Shown: positions 1-7,757, counted from the first letter of the stretch. The stretch: DNA of 21,407 nucleotides from JBFXDI01 sp050181295 (GCA_050181295.1 JBFXDI010000067.1:1-21407); one strand, 5' to 3'. Program-made: numbers and translations. The notes: generated by a model from the letters alone, not told the origin.

Positions 1-66
1 GTCGCGCGAGACCGCACTTATGCGCTCGCGGCCGAACTAAGAGAGCGAGCTTCAGACCCAGCCTGA
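1..66 (+). CDS. Possible C-terminal end of an unidentified protein (cut by window start)
   Basis: Reading from base 1, frame 1 is open for 21 codons and ends in TGA at 64-66. The peptide ends RERASDPA and is rich in Ala, Arg and Glu, as a helical C-terminus would be. Its stop lies directly against the stop of the convergent polysaccharide polymerase gene (67-69), a compact tail-to-tail layout that is plausible for real genes. The piece is too short to assign a family, and frame 3 is also open here. It could be chance. Confidence 0.25.
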   Translation, partial: VARDRTYALAAELRERASDPA

Positions 67-1533
67 CTATCTATCCAATCTCGTCTCTGCTCGCCCAGCC
101 TCTTTTCTGTTCGCGCGGCTGGATAGACTTGGCTGCGTTATCAGCAAGCCCAACGCAACAGCAAGTACTGCAGCCATCCCCCCTGTGCGGAGCGGATAGT
201 CGACTAGCGAATGCATAAGCGGCACCGCAATCATGATGCTGGCTGCACGCGGTAGCAAATAGTCTATCTCTTCCCGCTCCCGAAGCTTGCGGCTCCAAGC
301 CTGAATGCCTTTTCGCACCCACCAAAATACGAGACCAATCAGGACAACTAACCCGAACGCGCCAGATTCGAGCAGGAGTTCGGCTAAGTCATTGTGGGCC
401 CTGTTAATGTATTCTGGGCCAAGACTATTGAGCTGGGTCGACTCGTACATCTGATAGATCGGGACGAACGTTCCCGTCCCGGCACCAAAAGGTGCAAATT
501 TCCAGGCTATATCGAGCGTTTGCTTCGCGACCTCATATCGGGTTGCATCGATTTCCTCCGGTTCGATGGACGGCAGGATCCGGTAGATTAGGAAGCCAGC
601 GGAGGCCACTAAGGCGACGATCGCGAAAATATAGCCGTGTCGAGCCAAACTCGATCGAAAATGAGGAAAAAGCATAGCCGAACAGGCAAGAGCTGCAAAA
701 GTTGCGAGAACAATCGCGGCTCTAGATTGCATCAAGCCTTGCGCAAGGAAAAGCAGAATAGCGATTGCGATGAACCCAATGAGCGATGGTATGGCTGTAA
801 CCCCGGCGCCATCCTGTCTCCAACGTGCCAGTTTAGCGACTACCCAGGCTCCTGTGACGGGGATCAACGACGCCATAAAGATGGCCGCATGATTTGCGTT
901 TGCGAAAAACGCAACCGCAACTTCTTTGTTGGTGAAGGCGAAGAATCGGAGCGGTGTGGTGGACCCAAAGGCAACCTGCAATAGCCCCAGGACAACGCCC
1001 GCGACTCCAAGTCCCAGTAGGACGAGACTGAGCACGCGGCGCTCCGCCATGCCGAGCAGGAGCGTCCCCAAGAACAACGCCAAAGGAGGAATCAATGAAA
1101 GTGCACTTTGCAACGTTGTCGAAGGTCCGAGGCTAATTGGATGCCACGGAGTAGGAATGCCCGCTATCTCAAACGTCCGAGAAAATGCCTCACGTCCCGG
1201 AAGGGCCGTCCACACAAAAGGTGGTAGTGGAATGAGTTGTATTAGCGGCACCGCAGCGATTGCCGTCACGACAAGCAGGGCTGTCTTGATGTCGGCTGAA
1301 CTCCTTATCGACCAAAGTTGGATAATACTAGCCAGAAGCAGCGGCAAGCTCACAAGTTGCAGAATGTAGTCGCCGGAAAAGCCCTGTCTCGTTCCACCAC
1401 CTAGAATAATGCTCAGGACCAGGACACATGCCGTCGCCCAGAATCCCACAGAAAGCGATTGCCAGCTCTTTCGGCGAATCTCCTTACTGTGCGCTGTGCT
1501 GCGAGTCCTGAACCTTCGATCGTCAGTCCACAT
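67..1533 (-). CDS. O-antigen ligase/polymerase family (Wzy-like) membrane protein
   Basis: Likely inner-membrane enzyme that polymerises or ligates oligosaccharide repeat units of a surface polysaccharide. The protein is 488 aa with about a dozen hydrophobic segments and a basic, hydrophilic N-terminus (about 1-25). Family-type motifs (PF04932) are visible: FANANHAA near 209-216, QSRAA near 269-273, FGAGTGTF near 349-356 and, in the large loop, NRAHNDLAELLLESG near 377-391, the most diagnostic stretch. The start chosen is the ATG at 1533; a TTG one codon upstream is equally possible. The start overlaps the stop of a small upstream frame (1533-1619) as TGATG, suggesting translational coupling. 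It lies downstream of the nucleotide-sugar dehydrogenase gene on the same strand. GC is clearly lower than in the rest of the window. Polymerase versus ligase cannot be decided from sequence. Confidence 0.85.
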   Translation of the reverse strand: MWTDDRRFRTRSTAHSKEIRRKSWQSLSVGFWATACVLVLSIILGGGTRQGFSGDYILQLVSLPLLLASIIQLWSIRSSADIKTALLVVTAIAAVPLIQLIPLPPFVWTALPGREAFSRTFEIAGIPTPWHPISLGPSTTLQSALSLIPPLALFLGTLLLGMAERRVLSLVLLGLGVAGVVLGLLQVAFGSTTPLRFFAFTNKEVAVAFFANANHAAIFMASLIPVTGAWVVAKLARWRQDGAGVTAIPSLIGFIAIAILLFLAQGLMQSRAAIVLATFAALACSAMLFPHFRSSLARHGYIFAIVALVASAGFLIYRILPSIEPEEIDATRYEVAKQTLDIAWKFAPFGAGTGTFVPIYQMYESTQLNSLGPEYINRAHNDLAELLLESGAFGLVVLIGLVFWWVRKGIQAWSRKLREREEIDYLLPRAASIMIAVPLMHSLVDYPLRTGGMAAVLAVALGLLITQPSLSSRANRKEAGRAETRLDR

Positions 1534-1619
1534 CAAACGAGCTTTTGAGCTTTCATGGGGTCAATAAATCTGTAGGGCATTCCGATAAAGCCAGCAGCTT
1601 CGGAGCCTAGAAGAACCAT
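1533..1619 (-). CDS. Possible 28-codon leader ORF upstream of the Wzy-like gene
   Basis: Between the dehydrogenase stop (1635-1637) and the Wzy-like start there is a 28-codon frame opening with ATG at 1619. A good Shine-Dalgarno (AAAAGGGGAA, about 6 nt spacing) precedes it, whereas the Wzy-like ATG has no clear one of its own. The frame ends TGATG, overlapping the Wzy-like start, a layout used for re-initiation. The peptide contains AAGFIGM, which faintly recalls the Rossmann glycine loop of NAD-dependent sugar epimerases, but the spacing of the first glycine does not fit GxxGxxG. It could be a coupling leader, an epimerase remnant, or chance. Confidence 0.35.
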   Translation of the reverse strand: MVLLGSEAAGFIGMPYRFIDPMKAQKLV

Positions 1620-1634
1620 GTAGTTCCCCTTTTC

Positions 1635-2918
1635 TCAAAGGCTCCAATAATTCAGCTTTGACGGTATGGCGCTTGGCTCGAGTGCCGACTTCACATCCAT
1701 GACAGTTCCGCCGGCCTTGAGCCGAGACAACATGTCCAGTGTATCGGCGAGAAAGGCCCGATGCGGGACGGCAAGCACGAGCACGTCCAGATCCCGCAGA
1801 TCGTCCAGCGAACTCAGTTTGAGCCCATACTCGTGAAGGACCTGCTTTTCATCGACCAGTGGGTCCGCCACGAGCGGCTTGACGCCATACGATGAAAGTT
1901 CGGTGACGATATCGGGAACCTTACTGTTTCGGATATCGGGCACATTCTCTTTGAACGTGAGGCCGAGAATCCCGACCCGCGCCTTCGACAGTGGCTGAGG
2001 GGTGGCGCCGAGAAACGAAACCAGTCGCCTGGCGATAAGTCCGCCCATTGCATCGTTGATGCGGCGGCCTGCGAGGATAACCTGCGGGTGATATCCGAGC
2101 TGCTCTGCCTTTGCGGTGAGATAGTAGGGGTCCACCCCGATGCAATGCCCGCCCACTAAGCCGGGCGTGAAGCGAAGAAAATTCCATTTTGTCCCTGCGG
2201 CCTCAAGCACATCCTTGGTGCGAATTCCAATCCTCTCGCATATCAGGGCCAGCTCGTTCATAAGGGCGATGTTGAGGTCCCTTTGGGTGTTCTCCAGAAC
2301 TTTGGCGGCCTCCGCAACTTTGATGCTCGAGGCGATGTGCACGCCAGCCTCGACCACGCTTCCATAAATTTCAGCGATAACTTTCGTGGACTCTGCGTCC
2401 TCACCCGCGACAACCTTCACGATGCGCTCGAAACTGTGTTCCCGGTCGCCGGGATTGATCCGCTCGGGCGAATAACCAAGTTTGAAGTCACTGCGGCTCA
2501 AACCGGACTCATTTGCCAGCACCGGACCACAGATCTCTTCGGTAGCACCGGGATAAACGGTTGATTCGTAGACTACGATGTCGTCCTTCTTCAGTTTCTG
2601 TCCGATCAGTTTCGACGCTCCGATCAACGGGCCGAAATCCGGCCGCCGATCACTATGAACGGGGGTCGGCACGCAGACAATGTACAGGTCCGAAGATACC
2701 AGATCCTCCGAACTGCACGTGAGGCGAAGAGTCGTTCGCTTCAGATCCTCGGCGTCGGTTTCTCCGGACCAGTCAATGCCCTGACGTAACGTGGCCACTC
2801 TTTTGTCATCTATGTCGAACCCGACAACCCCATGGAACTTGCGAGCAAATGCGAGCGCCACAGGAAGGCCAACATAGCCCAAGCCGACGACCGCTATGTT
2901 TCTCTGGGAAGTACCCAT
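1635..2918 (-). CDS. tviB: UDP-N-acetylhexosamine 6-dehydrogenase (TviB/WbpO family)
   Basis: Predicted cytosolic NAD-dependent enzyme that oxidises C6 of a UDP-N-acetylhexosamine (GlcNAc or GalNAc) to the uronic acid, supplying an acidic sugar for capsule, exopolysaccharide or O-antigen. The protein is 427 aa, normal for the UDP-glucose/GDP-mannose dehydrogenase superfamily. The N-terminal Rossmann motif is VGLGYVGLP (11-19). YESTVYPG is at 117-124 and GYSPERINPGD at 148-158. The central helix reads KVAEAAKVLENTQRDLNIAL (200-219). The catalytic Cys is C259 in GGHCIGVDPYYL. The C-terminal domain carries LTFKENVPDIRNSK. Together these match TviB/WbpO better than UDP-glucose dehydrogenase. The start ATG at 2918 has GAGAG just upstream. 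It is probably transcribed with the Wzy-like gene. Substrate choice (GlcNAc, GalNAc, ManNAc) is inferred from family only. Confidence 0.9.
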   Translation of the reverse strand: MGTSQRNIAVVGLGYVGLPVALAFARKFHGVVGFDIDDKRVATLRQGIDWSGETDAEDLKRTTLRLTCSSEDLVSSDLYIVCVPTPVHSDRRPDFGPLIGASKLIGQKLKKDDIVVYESTVYPGATEEICGPVLANESGLSRSDFKLGYSPERINPGDREHSFERIVKVVAGEDAESTKVIAEIYGSVVEAGVHIASSIKVAEAAKVLENTQRDLNIALMNELALICERIGIRTKDVLEAAGTKWNFLRFTPGLVGGHCIGVDPYYLTAKAEQLGYHPQVILAGRRINDAMGGLIARRLVSFLGATPQPLSKARVGILGLTFKENVPDIRNSKVPDIVTELSSYGVKPLVADPLVDEKQVLHEYGLKLSSLDDLRDLDVLVLAVPHRAFLADTLDMLSRLKAGGTVMDVKSALEPSAIPSKLNYWSL

Positions 2919-3106
2919 ATCTCTCTTTCGGCTACTTTCGCGCTGTGAGGTTGGAAGGACGCCGTCCGGCGCAGACGGTTACATGCAGACATTGCACGTC
3001 AATAGCAAGGTGATACCGGAGTTTGGCCAGAAACACATTGTCACGCTGAGTAATCCCAAGCTTAGGTTGATCGACGCTAGCGTACTAACGTTGCAGACGG
3101 AGCAAG

Positions 3107-3137
3107 GGCGACGCTTCAAATGCCTTGAAGCGTCGCC
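3107..3137 (-). terminator. Perfect 13-bp hairpin downstream of katG
   Basis: The arms GGCGACGCTTCAA (3107-3119) and its exact complement (3125-3137) enclose a 5-nt loop, 53 bases past the katG stop. As a katG transcript it would form a very stable stem followed by CCTTGCT, a poor U-tract, so it may act as a 3' stabiliser as much as a terminator. On the plus strand it is followed by TTT. It also isolates katG from the polysaccharide genes. The rest of 2919-3189 holds no gene I can support; a TTGACG -35-like hexamer (minus strand, 2997-3002) has no convincing -10 partner for the dehydrogenase gene. Confidence 0.6.
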
Positions 3138-3189
3138 TTTGTGCATCACATGCGCGGCCTTTCAGCCTCGCCTTTGAACCCAACCGAGA

Positions 3190-5358
3190 TCAGGCCAGAT
3201 CGAAGCGGTCGGCGTTCATGACCTTCACCCAGGCGGCCACGAAGTCCTTCACGAACTTCTGCTTCGCATCCGCGCAGGCATAGACCTCCGCGAAGGCGCG
3301 AAGCTGCGAGTGCGAGCCGAAGATCAGATCGACGCGCGTGCCGGTCCACTTGACCGTGTCCGTCTTCCGGTCGCGGCCCTCGTACACGCCTTCGGCGCCG
3401 GCAGCCTGCCAGTATGTGCCCATGTCGAGCAGGTTGACGAAGAAGTCATTCGTCAGCTTCCCGGGCTCCTTCGTGAGGACACCGTGCTTGGAGCCGTCGG
3501 CGTTCGCACCGAGCACGCGCAGCCCGCCGATCAGCGCCGTCATCTCCGGCCCCGTCAGGGTCAGCAGTTGCGCCCGGTCCACCATCGCCTCCTCGGGCTG
3601 CATGAAATTGAGCTTCTTGCTGTTGGCGTAGTTCCGGAAGGCATCCTGACGCGGCTCGAGCGGAGCAAAGGACTGGGCGTCGGTCTGCTCCTGCGAGGCG
3701 TCCATGCGGCCGGCCGTGAAGGGGACCTTGACGTCGGTGCCGCCGTCCTTCGCGGCCTTTTCGACGGCCGCGCAGCCGCCAAGCACGATCAGGTCGGCGA
3801 TCGAGACCTTCTTGCCGCCCGCTCCTTGCGCATTGAACTCCTTCTGGACGGCTTCAAGCTTCCGCAGCGCCTCTGCAAGCTGCTTCGGCTGGTTCACCTC
3901 CCAGTCCTTCTGGGGCTCGAGGCGGATGCGCGCCCCGTTGGCGCCGCCGCGCTTGTCGGAGCGGCGGAACGTGGAAGCCGAGGCCCAGGCGGTCGAGACG
4001 AGCTGCGGCACCGACAGGCCGGACGCGAGAACCTTCGCCTTGAGCGCGGCGATGTCCTTCTCATCGACCAGCGGATGATCGACCGCCGGGACCGGATCCT
4101 GCCAGATCAGCTCTTCCTTCGGCACCAAGGGGCCGAGATAGCGCACCCGCGGACCCATGTCGCGGTGGGTGAGCTTGAACCACGCGCGCGCGAACGCATC
4201 CGCGAACTGATCGGGGTTCTCGTAGAAGCGCCGCGAGATCTTCTCGTAGGCCGGATCGAGCCGCAGCGAGAGGTCCGTGGTCAGCATGGTCGGCACATGC
4301 TTCTTCGCCTTGTCGAAGGCATCGGGGATCGACGCTTCCGCGCCCTTCGCCTTCCACTGCTTCGCTCCGGCCGGGCTCTGCGTCAGCTCCCACTCGTTCT
4401 CGAACAGGTTCTTGAAGAAGAGGTTGCTCCACTTGGTCGGCGTCTGCGTCCAGGTGACCTCCGGGCCGCCCGTGATGGTGTCGGCGCCCAAGCCCTTGCC
4501 GTGCTTGCTCTTCCAGCCGAGCCCCTGCTCCTCGAGAGCGCCGCTTTCAGGCTCCGATCCGACCAGCGAGGGATCGCCCGCGCCGTGCGTCTTGCCGAAC
4601 GAATGGCCGCCGGCGATCAGCGCGACCGTCTCCTCGTCGTTCATCGCCATGCGGAAGAAGGTTTCGCGGATGTCCTTCGCCGCCGCGACCGGATCCGGAT
4701 TGCCGTTCGGCCCTTCCGGGTTGACATAGATCAGGCCCATCTGCACGGCGCCGAGCGGCTCCGAAAGCTGGCGCTCGCCACTGTAGCGTTCATCGCCGAG
4801 CCACGATCCTTCTGGCCCCCAATAGAGCTCTTCGGGTTCCCACACGTCGACGCGGCCGCCGGCGAAGCCGAAGGTCTTGAAGCCCATCGACTCGAGCGCG
4901 ACGTTGCCGGCGAGGATCATGAGGTCGGCCCAGGAGATCTTCCGGCCGTATTTCTGCTTGATCGGCCACAGGAGCCGGCGCGCCTTGTCGAGGTTCGCGT
5001 TGTCGGGCCAGGAGTTGAGGGGCGCGAAGCGCTGCTGGCCGGCGCCGGCGCCACCGCGCCCGTCGGTGATGCGGTATGTTCCCGCGCTGTGCCACGCCAT
5101 ACGGATCATCAGGCCGCCATAGTGGCCGAAGTCCGCCGGCCACCACTCCTGCGAATCCGTCATCAGGGCGGTGAGGTCCTTGATCACGGCATTGAGGTCG
5201 AGGCTCTTGAACTCCTTGGCATAGTCGAAGTCCCTGCCCATCGGATCGGACAGCGGCGAATTCCGATGCAGCATCTCGATGTCGAGCGCGTCCGGCCACC
5301 AGTCCTTGTTCCGCCTGCCGTGCGAATGCGACACCGGACATTTGCTAACGACGTTCAT
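3190..5358 (-). CDS. katG: Catalase-peroxidase KatG
   Basis: Bifunctional haem enzyme that removes hydrogen peroxide by catalase and broad peroxidase activity. The protein is 722 aa, normal for bacterial KatG. The N-terminal haem domain has distal Arg86-Trp89-His90 in RMAWHSAGTYR. The Met-Tyr-Trp crosslink residues are all present: Trp89, Tyr211 (IYVNPEGPNG) and Met237 (FRMAMNDEE). The proximal haem ligand is His252 in GGHSFGKTHG. Each of these four sits exactly 18 residues before its known Mycobacterium tuberculosis KatG counterpart (W107, Y229, M255, H270), so the haem domain has no indels. The C-terminal haem-less repeat follows (about 425-722). Start ATG 5358 has AAGGGAAG upstream. There is no signal peptide, so it is cytosolic. 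It lies 149 bp downstream of the tlpA-like gene on the same strand. No oxyR, furA or perR is adjacent. Confidence 0.97.
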   Translation of the reverse strand: MNVVSKCPVSHSHGRRNKDWWPDALDIEMLHRNSPLSDPMGRDFDYAKEFKSLDLNAVIKDLTALMTDSQEWWPADFGHYGGLMIRMAWHSAGTYRITDGRGGAGAGQQRFAPLNSWPDNANLDKARRLLWPIKQKYGRKISWADLMILAGNVALESMGFKTFGFAGGRVDVWEPEELYWGPEGSWLGDERYSGERQLSEPLGAVQMGLIYVNPEGPNGNPDPVAAAKDIRETFFRMAMNDEETVALIAGGHSFGKTHGAGDPSLVGSEPESGALEEQGLGWKSKHGKGLGADTITGGPEVTWTQTPTKWSNLFFKNLFENEWELTQSPAGAKQWKAKGAEASIPDAFDKAKKHVPTMLTTDLSLRLDPAYEKISRRFYENPDQFADAFARAWFKLTHRDMGPRVRYLGPLVPKEELIWQDPVPAVDHPLVDEKDIAALKAKVLASGLSVPQLVSTAWASASTFRRSDKRGGANGARIRLEPQKDWEVNQPKQLAEALRKLEAVQKEFNAQGAGGKKVSIADLIVLGGCAAVEKAAKDGGTDVKVPFTAGRMDASQEQTDAQSFAPLEPRQDAFRNYANSKKLNFMQPEEAMVDRAQLLTLTGPEMTALIGGLRVLGANADGSKHGVLTKEPGKLTNDFFVNLLDMGTYWQAAGAEGVYEGRDRKTDTVKWTGTRVDLIFGSHSQLRAFAEVYACADAKQKFVKDFVAAWVKVMNADRFDLA

Positions 5359-5400
5359 ATCGCTTCCCTTACATTTCTTGCGGACATTTTCGCTGGAGGA

Positions 5401-5429
5401 TTTCTAGCCCAGCATATCCATCAGGTGAA
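5401..5429 (-). promoter_or_regulatory. Candidate sigma70-type promoter for katG
   Basis: On the minus strand, TTCACC (5429-5424) and TAGAAA (5406-5401) are separated by 17 bases. Each matches 4 of 6 consensus positions. The -10 lies 42 bases before the katG ATG. I see no ATAG-N7-CTAT tandem that would mark an OxyR site. The rest of 5359-5507 shows nothing else I can support. Confidence 0.3.
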
Positions 5430-5507
5430 GTCAGCTTTAGCGATTCCTCTGATCGGATTTTTTGATGATAGAGCTCGGATGGGCCCTCATTTTGACGAAG
5501 CAGCGCG

Positions 5508-6164
5508 CTATTCCGCGATGGCCGCCTCGATGAGCTTCACCGCTTCCGGGCTCGCCCACTCGGCGGGACCGACGAGGCGGCCGATCTCGCGTCCCTCCCG
5601 GTCGATGAGGAGTGTGGCTGGAAGCCCCGCCGCCTTGCTCTCGGTGAAGGCGTTGGAGGTCGGGTCGACATAGAGCTTCAGGGCCGTGGCCCCGACTTCG
5701 GACAAGAATTTGCCCGAGGCCTCAATGCCTTTGCGGTCGACGCTCAGCGCCACGATCTCGAATTTTTCCCCGCCGAGCTTCTCCTGCAGCGCGTTGAGTT
5801 CCGGCATCTCCTTGCGGCAGGGGGCGCACCAGGTCGCCCACAGGTTGACCAGCGCGACGCGGCCCTTCCACTGCGACAGCTTCAAGGGCCTGCCCTCGCC
5901 GTCCTGGAAGGAGAAATCGGGAGCCGGCTCGCGCCTCGGCTTCACCACGAAGGCCGTCATCGTGCCGGTCGCGAGCGCCCGCGTGACGCCGTTGGCCGGC
6001 GGTTCCACGCCCTGATCCGCCACGGGAGCATGGACAGGCTTCGTGCCGCTCGCGTAGAGGACATAGCCGGCAACCGCGAGGACGGCGCACACGGCGGCGA
6101 TCAGGACGGACTTTCTCATTCGGGAACCAATGCTGGAAGGCACAAGGACAAGGCATCGCGCCAT
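5508..6164 (-). CDS. tlpA: TlpA-like membrane-anchored thiol:disulfide oxidoreductase
   Basis: Thioredoxin-fold protein expected to face the periplasm on a single N-terminal membrane anchor and to reduce disulfides, for example of cytochrome c or copper-site partners. The catalytic motif WATWCAPCRKEMPEL is clear (Cys113 and Cys116 from the 6164 start). The AhpC/TSA-type segment PDFSFQDGEGRPLKLSQWKG precedes it, and a cis-Pro motif (GLPATLLIDREG) follows. The hydrophobic anchor is AAVCAVLAVAGYVLYASG. Two starts compete. ATG 6164 (218 aa) has a strong GGAGGGGAGC Shine-Dalgarno supplied by a repeat. ATG 6119 (203 aa, MRKSVLIAAV) gives a more typical signal-anchor N-terminus but lacks a ribosome site. 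I used 6164. It is divergent from argH, an arrangement I recall as common in Hyphomicrobiales. Whether it is the true TlpA orthologue is inferred. Confidence 0.88.
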   Translation of the reverse strand: MARCLVLVPSSIGSRMRKSVLIAAVCAVLAVAGYVLYASGTKPVHAPVADQGVEPPANGVTRALATGTMTAFVVKPRREPAPDFSFQDGEGRPLKLSQWKGRVALVNLWATWCAPCRKEMPELNALQEKLGGEKFEIVALSVDRKGIEASGKFLSEVGATALKLYVDPTSNAFTESKAAGLPATLLIDREGREIGRLVGPAEWASPEAVKLIEAAIAE

Positions 6165-6169
6165 CTGCT

Positions 6170-6269
6170 CCCCTCCCCTCGATGGGGAGGGGTCGGGGGC
6201 GGGGTGTCGGAGGGCAGGACTCGCGTCCGCATCTTCACCCCCTGCCCTCGCCCATCAAGGGGGAGGAAG
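6170..6269. repeat. GC-rich palindromic intergenic repeat between tlpA and argH
   Basis: The left part is a perfect 9-bp palindrome, CCCCTCCCC (6170-6178) and GGGGAGGGG (6184-6192), around TCGAT. The right part is an imperfect one, CCTCGCCC near 6246-6253 and GGGGGAGG near 6259-6266, around ATCAA. The two ends thus mirror each other across 6170-6269. Such purine/pyrimidine palindromes recall repetitive intergenic elements of Hyphomicrobiales. Both outer edges double as Shine-Dalgarno sequences: for tlpA on the minus strand, and for the argH leader frame on the plus strand. Confidence 0.6.
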
Positions 6270-6275
6270 CAACTG

Positions 6276-6302
6276 ATGGAAATCGGCAGAGGCAGAACAT
6301 GA
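6276..6302 (+). CDS. 8-codon leader frame translationally coupled to argH
   Basis: ATG at 6276 is preceded by a strong Shine-Dalgarno (GGGGGAGGAAG, ending 6 nt before it). It opens an 8-codon frame (MEIGRGRT) ending in TGA at 6300-6302, which overlaps the argH ATG (6299-6301) as ATGA. argH itself has only AGAGGCAG upstream, so ribosomes may enter at the leader and re-initiate. The peptide has one Arg repeat-like pair (RGR), which is thin evidence for arginine-sensing attenuation. Treat it as a possible coupling leader. Confidence 0.35.
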   Translation: MEIGRGRT

Positions 6303-7678
6303 CCAACAGGATGTGGGGCGGGCGCTTCAAGGGCGGGCCGGCGGCGATCATGGAGGAGATCAACGCCTCCATCGGCTTCGACAGGCGCCTCCATGCGCAG
6401 GACATCCGGGGCTCCATCGCCCATGCCGACATGCTGGCGGCCCAGGGCATCCTGTCGAAGCGCGACGCGGCGGAGATTAGGCGGGGCCTTAGCCTCGTTC
6501 AATCCGAAATCGAGGCGGGGAAGTTCACGTTCTCGCGCGCGCTCGAGGACATCCACATGAACATCGAGAGCCGGCTCAAGGCGATTATCGGAGAGCCTGC
6601 CTCGCGGCTTCACACCGCGCGTTCCCGCAACGACCAGGTGGCGACCGACTTCCGCCTCTATGTGAGGGACGTCCTCGACCATCTCGACGGGCAGCTCGCC
6701 GGCCTCCAGCGCGTGCTGGCGGAGAAGGCCGACAGGCACGCGGGCGTCATCATGCCGGGCTTCACCCATCTCCAGTCGGCGCAGCCCGTGACCTTCGGCC
6801 ACCACTGTCTCGCCTATGTGGAGATGCTGGGGCGCGACCGCGGCCGGCTCGCCGATGCGCGTAAGCGCATGAACGAGTCGCCCTTGGGTGCCGCAGCGCT
6901 CGCCGGCACGTCCTTTGCCATCGACCGCGAGGCGACGGCAAAGGCGCTGGACTTCGCTTCCCCCATGAGGAATTCGATCGACGCCGTGTCCGACCGCGAC
7001 TTCGTGCTGGAGGTGCTCGCCGCCGCCGCCATTTCGGCCATGCACCTCTCGCGCTTCGCCGAGGAGATCGTCATCTGGACCTCGGCCCAGTTCCGCTTCG
7101 TGACGCTCTCGGACAAGTTCACGACCGGCTCCTCGATCATGCCGCAGAAGCGCAATCCGGACGCAGCCGAGCTCGTGCGCGCCAAGCCCGGCCGCATCCT
7201 CGGCGCCTTCACGGGCCTGCTCGTCGTGATGAAGGGCCTGCCGCTTGCCTATGGCAAGGACATGCAGGAGGACAAGGAGCCGGCCTTCGACGCGCTCGAC
7301 AATTTTTCGCTCGCCATCGCCGCCATGACCGGCATGGTCGCGGACATGGAGCCCAACGTGGAGCGCCTGCGGCAGGCCGCGGCCGACGGCTATTCCACCG
7401 CCACCGATCTCGCCGACTGGTTGGTGCGGACGCTCGGCCTCCCCTTCCGCGACGCGCACCACGTCACGGGCCGCATCGTGGCGCTCGCCGAGAAAAAGGC
7501 CGTCCAGCTCTCCGGGCTTTCGCTCGCCGACATGCGGGGGATCGAGCCGCGCATCACGAAGGACGTGTTCTCGGTGCTGACGGTCGAGGCCTCGGTCGCC
7601 TCGCGCAAAAGCTTCGGCGGCACCGCGCCGGCGAACGTCCGGCGCGAGGCAAGACGCTGGCTGAAGAAGCTGGGGTGA
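6299..7678 (+). CDS. argH: Argininosuccinate lyase
   Basis: Last step of arginine biosynthesis: splits argininosuccinate into arginine and fumarate in the cytosol, as a homotetramer of the fumarase/aspartase superfamily. The protein is 459 aa, the usual length. It begins MTNRMWGGRF, the typical ArgH N-terminus, which fixes the start at 6299; the frame is open further upstream only through repeat DNA. Conserved blocks are HTARSRND (105-112), GFTHLQSAQPV (154-164, with the catalytic-region His157), and the superfamily signature GSSIMPQKRNPD (277-288) on the mobile loop with the catalytic Ser. The gene stands divergent from the tlpA-like gene. In related bacteria it is usually followed at once by the small lipoprotein gene and lysA; here these come 11.8 kb later. 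It converges on the ABC exporter gene, with paired palindromes between them. Confidence 0.97.
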   Translation: MTNRMWGGRFKGGPAAIMEEINASIGFDRRLHAQDIRGSIAHADMLAAQGILSKRDAAEIRRGLSLVQSEIEAGKFTFSRALEDIHMNIESRLKAIIGEPASRLHTARSRNDQVATDFRLYVRDVLDHLDGQLAGLQRVLAEKADRHAGVIMPGFTHLQSAQPVTFGHHCLAYVEMLGRDRGRLADARKRMNESPLGAAALAGTSFAIDREATAKALDFASPMRNSIDAVSDRDFVLEVLAAAAISAMHLSRFAEEIVIWTSAQFRFVTLSDKFTTGSSIMPQKRNPDAAELVRAKPGRILGAFTGLLVVMKGLPLAYGKDMQEDKEPAFDALDNFSLAIAAMTGMVADMEPNVERLRQAAADGYSTATDLADWLVRTLGLPFRDAHHVTGRIVALAEKKAVQLSGLSLADMRGIEPRITKDVFSVLTVEASVASRKSFGGTAPANVRREARRWLKKLG

Positions 7679-7691
7679 CCAACTCACGCAT

Positions 7692-7757
7692 CCTCATGCT
7701 TCGACGGGCTCAGCATGAGGGGATTGTTTCCTCGTCCTGAGCCTGTCGAAGGACGAG
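7692..7757. repeat. Two inverted REP-like palindromes between convergent genes
   Basis: The first palindrome pairs CCTCATGCT (7692-7700) with AGCATGAGG (7712-7720). The second pairs CTCGTCCT (7731-7738) with AGGACGAG (7750-7757). The loops are related: the first reads TCGACGGGCTC, and the second on the opposite strand reads TCGACAGGCTC. The two units are therefore copies in inverted orientation, a BIME-like pair. The core TTCGACRGGCTCA is a very common alphaproteobacterial dispersed repeat. It lies between the argH stop and the stop of the exporter permease gene, where it may serve as a bidirectional transcription end. Confidence 0.75.

Noticed and set aside
5359..5507. An OxyR operator upstream of katG
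   Set aside because: Isolated CTAT and ATAG tetramers occur, but not with the tandem N7 spacing needed.
3310..5673. A 787-codon open frame on the plus strand opposite katG
   Set aside because: It lies antisense to a certain katG gene. The translation is Arg/Leu/Glu/Asp-rich low-complexity text typical of high-GC antisense frames, and no domain is seen.
6116..7687. A 523-codon frame opposite argH
   Set aside because: Antisense to a certain gene, rich in His/Arg/Glu/Gly with no motif; a GC-driven shadow frame.
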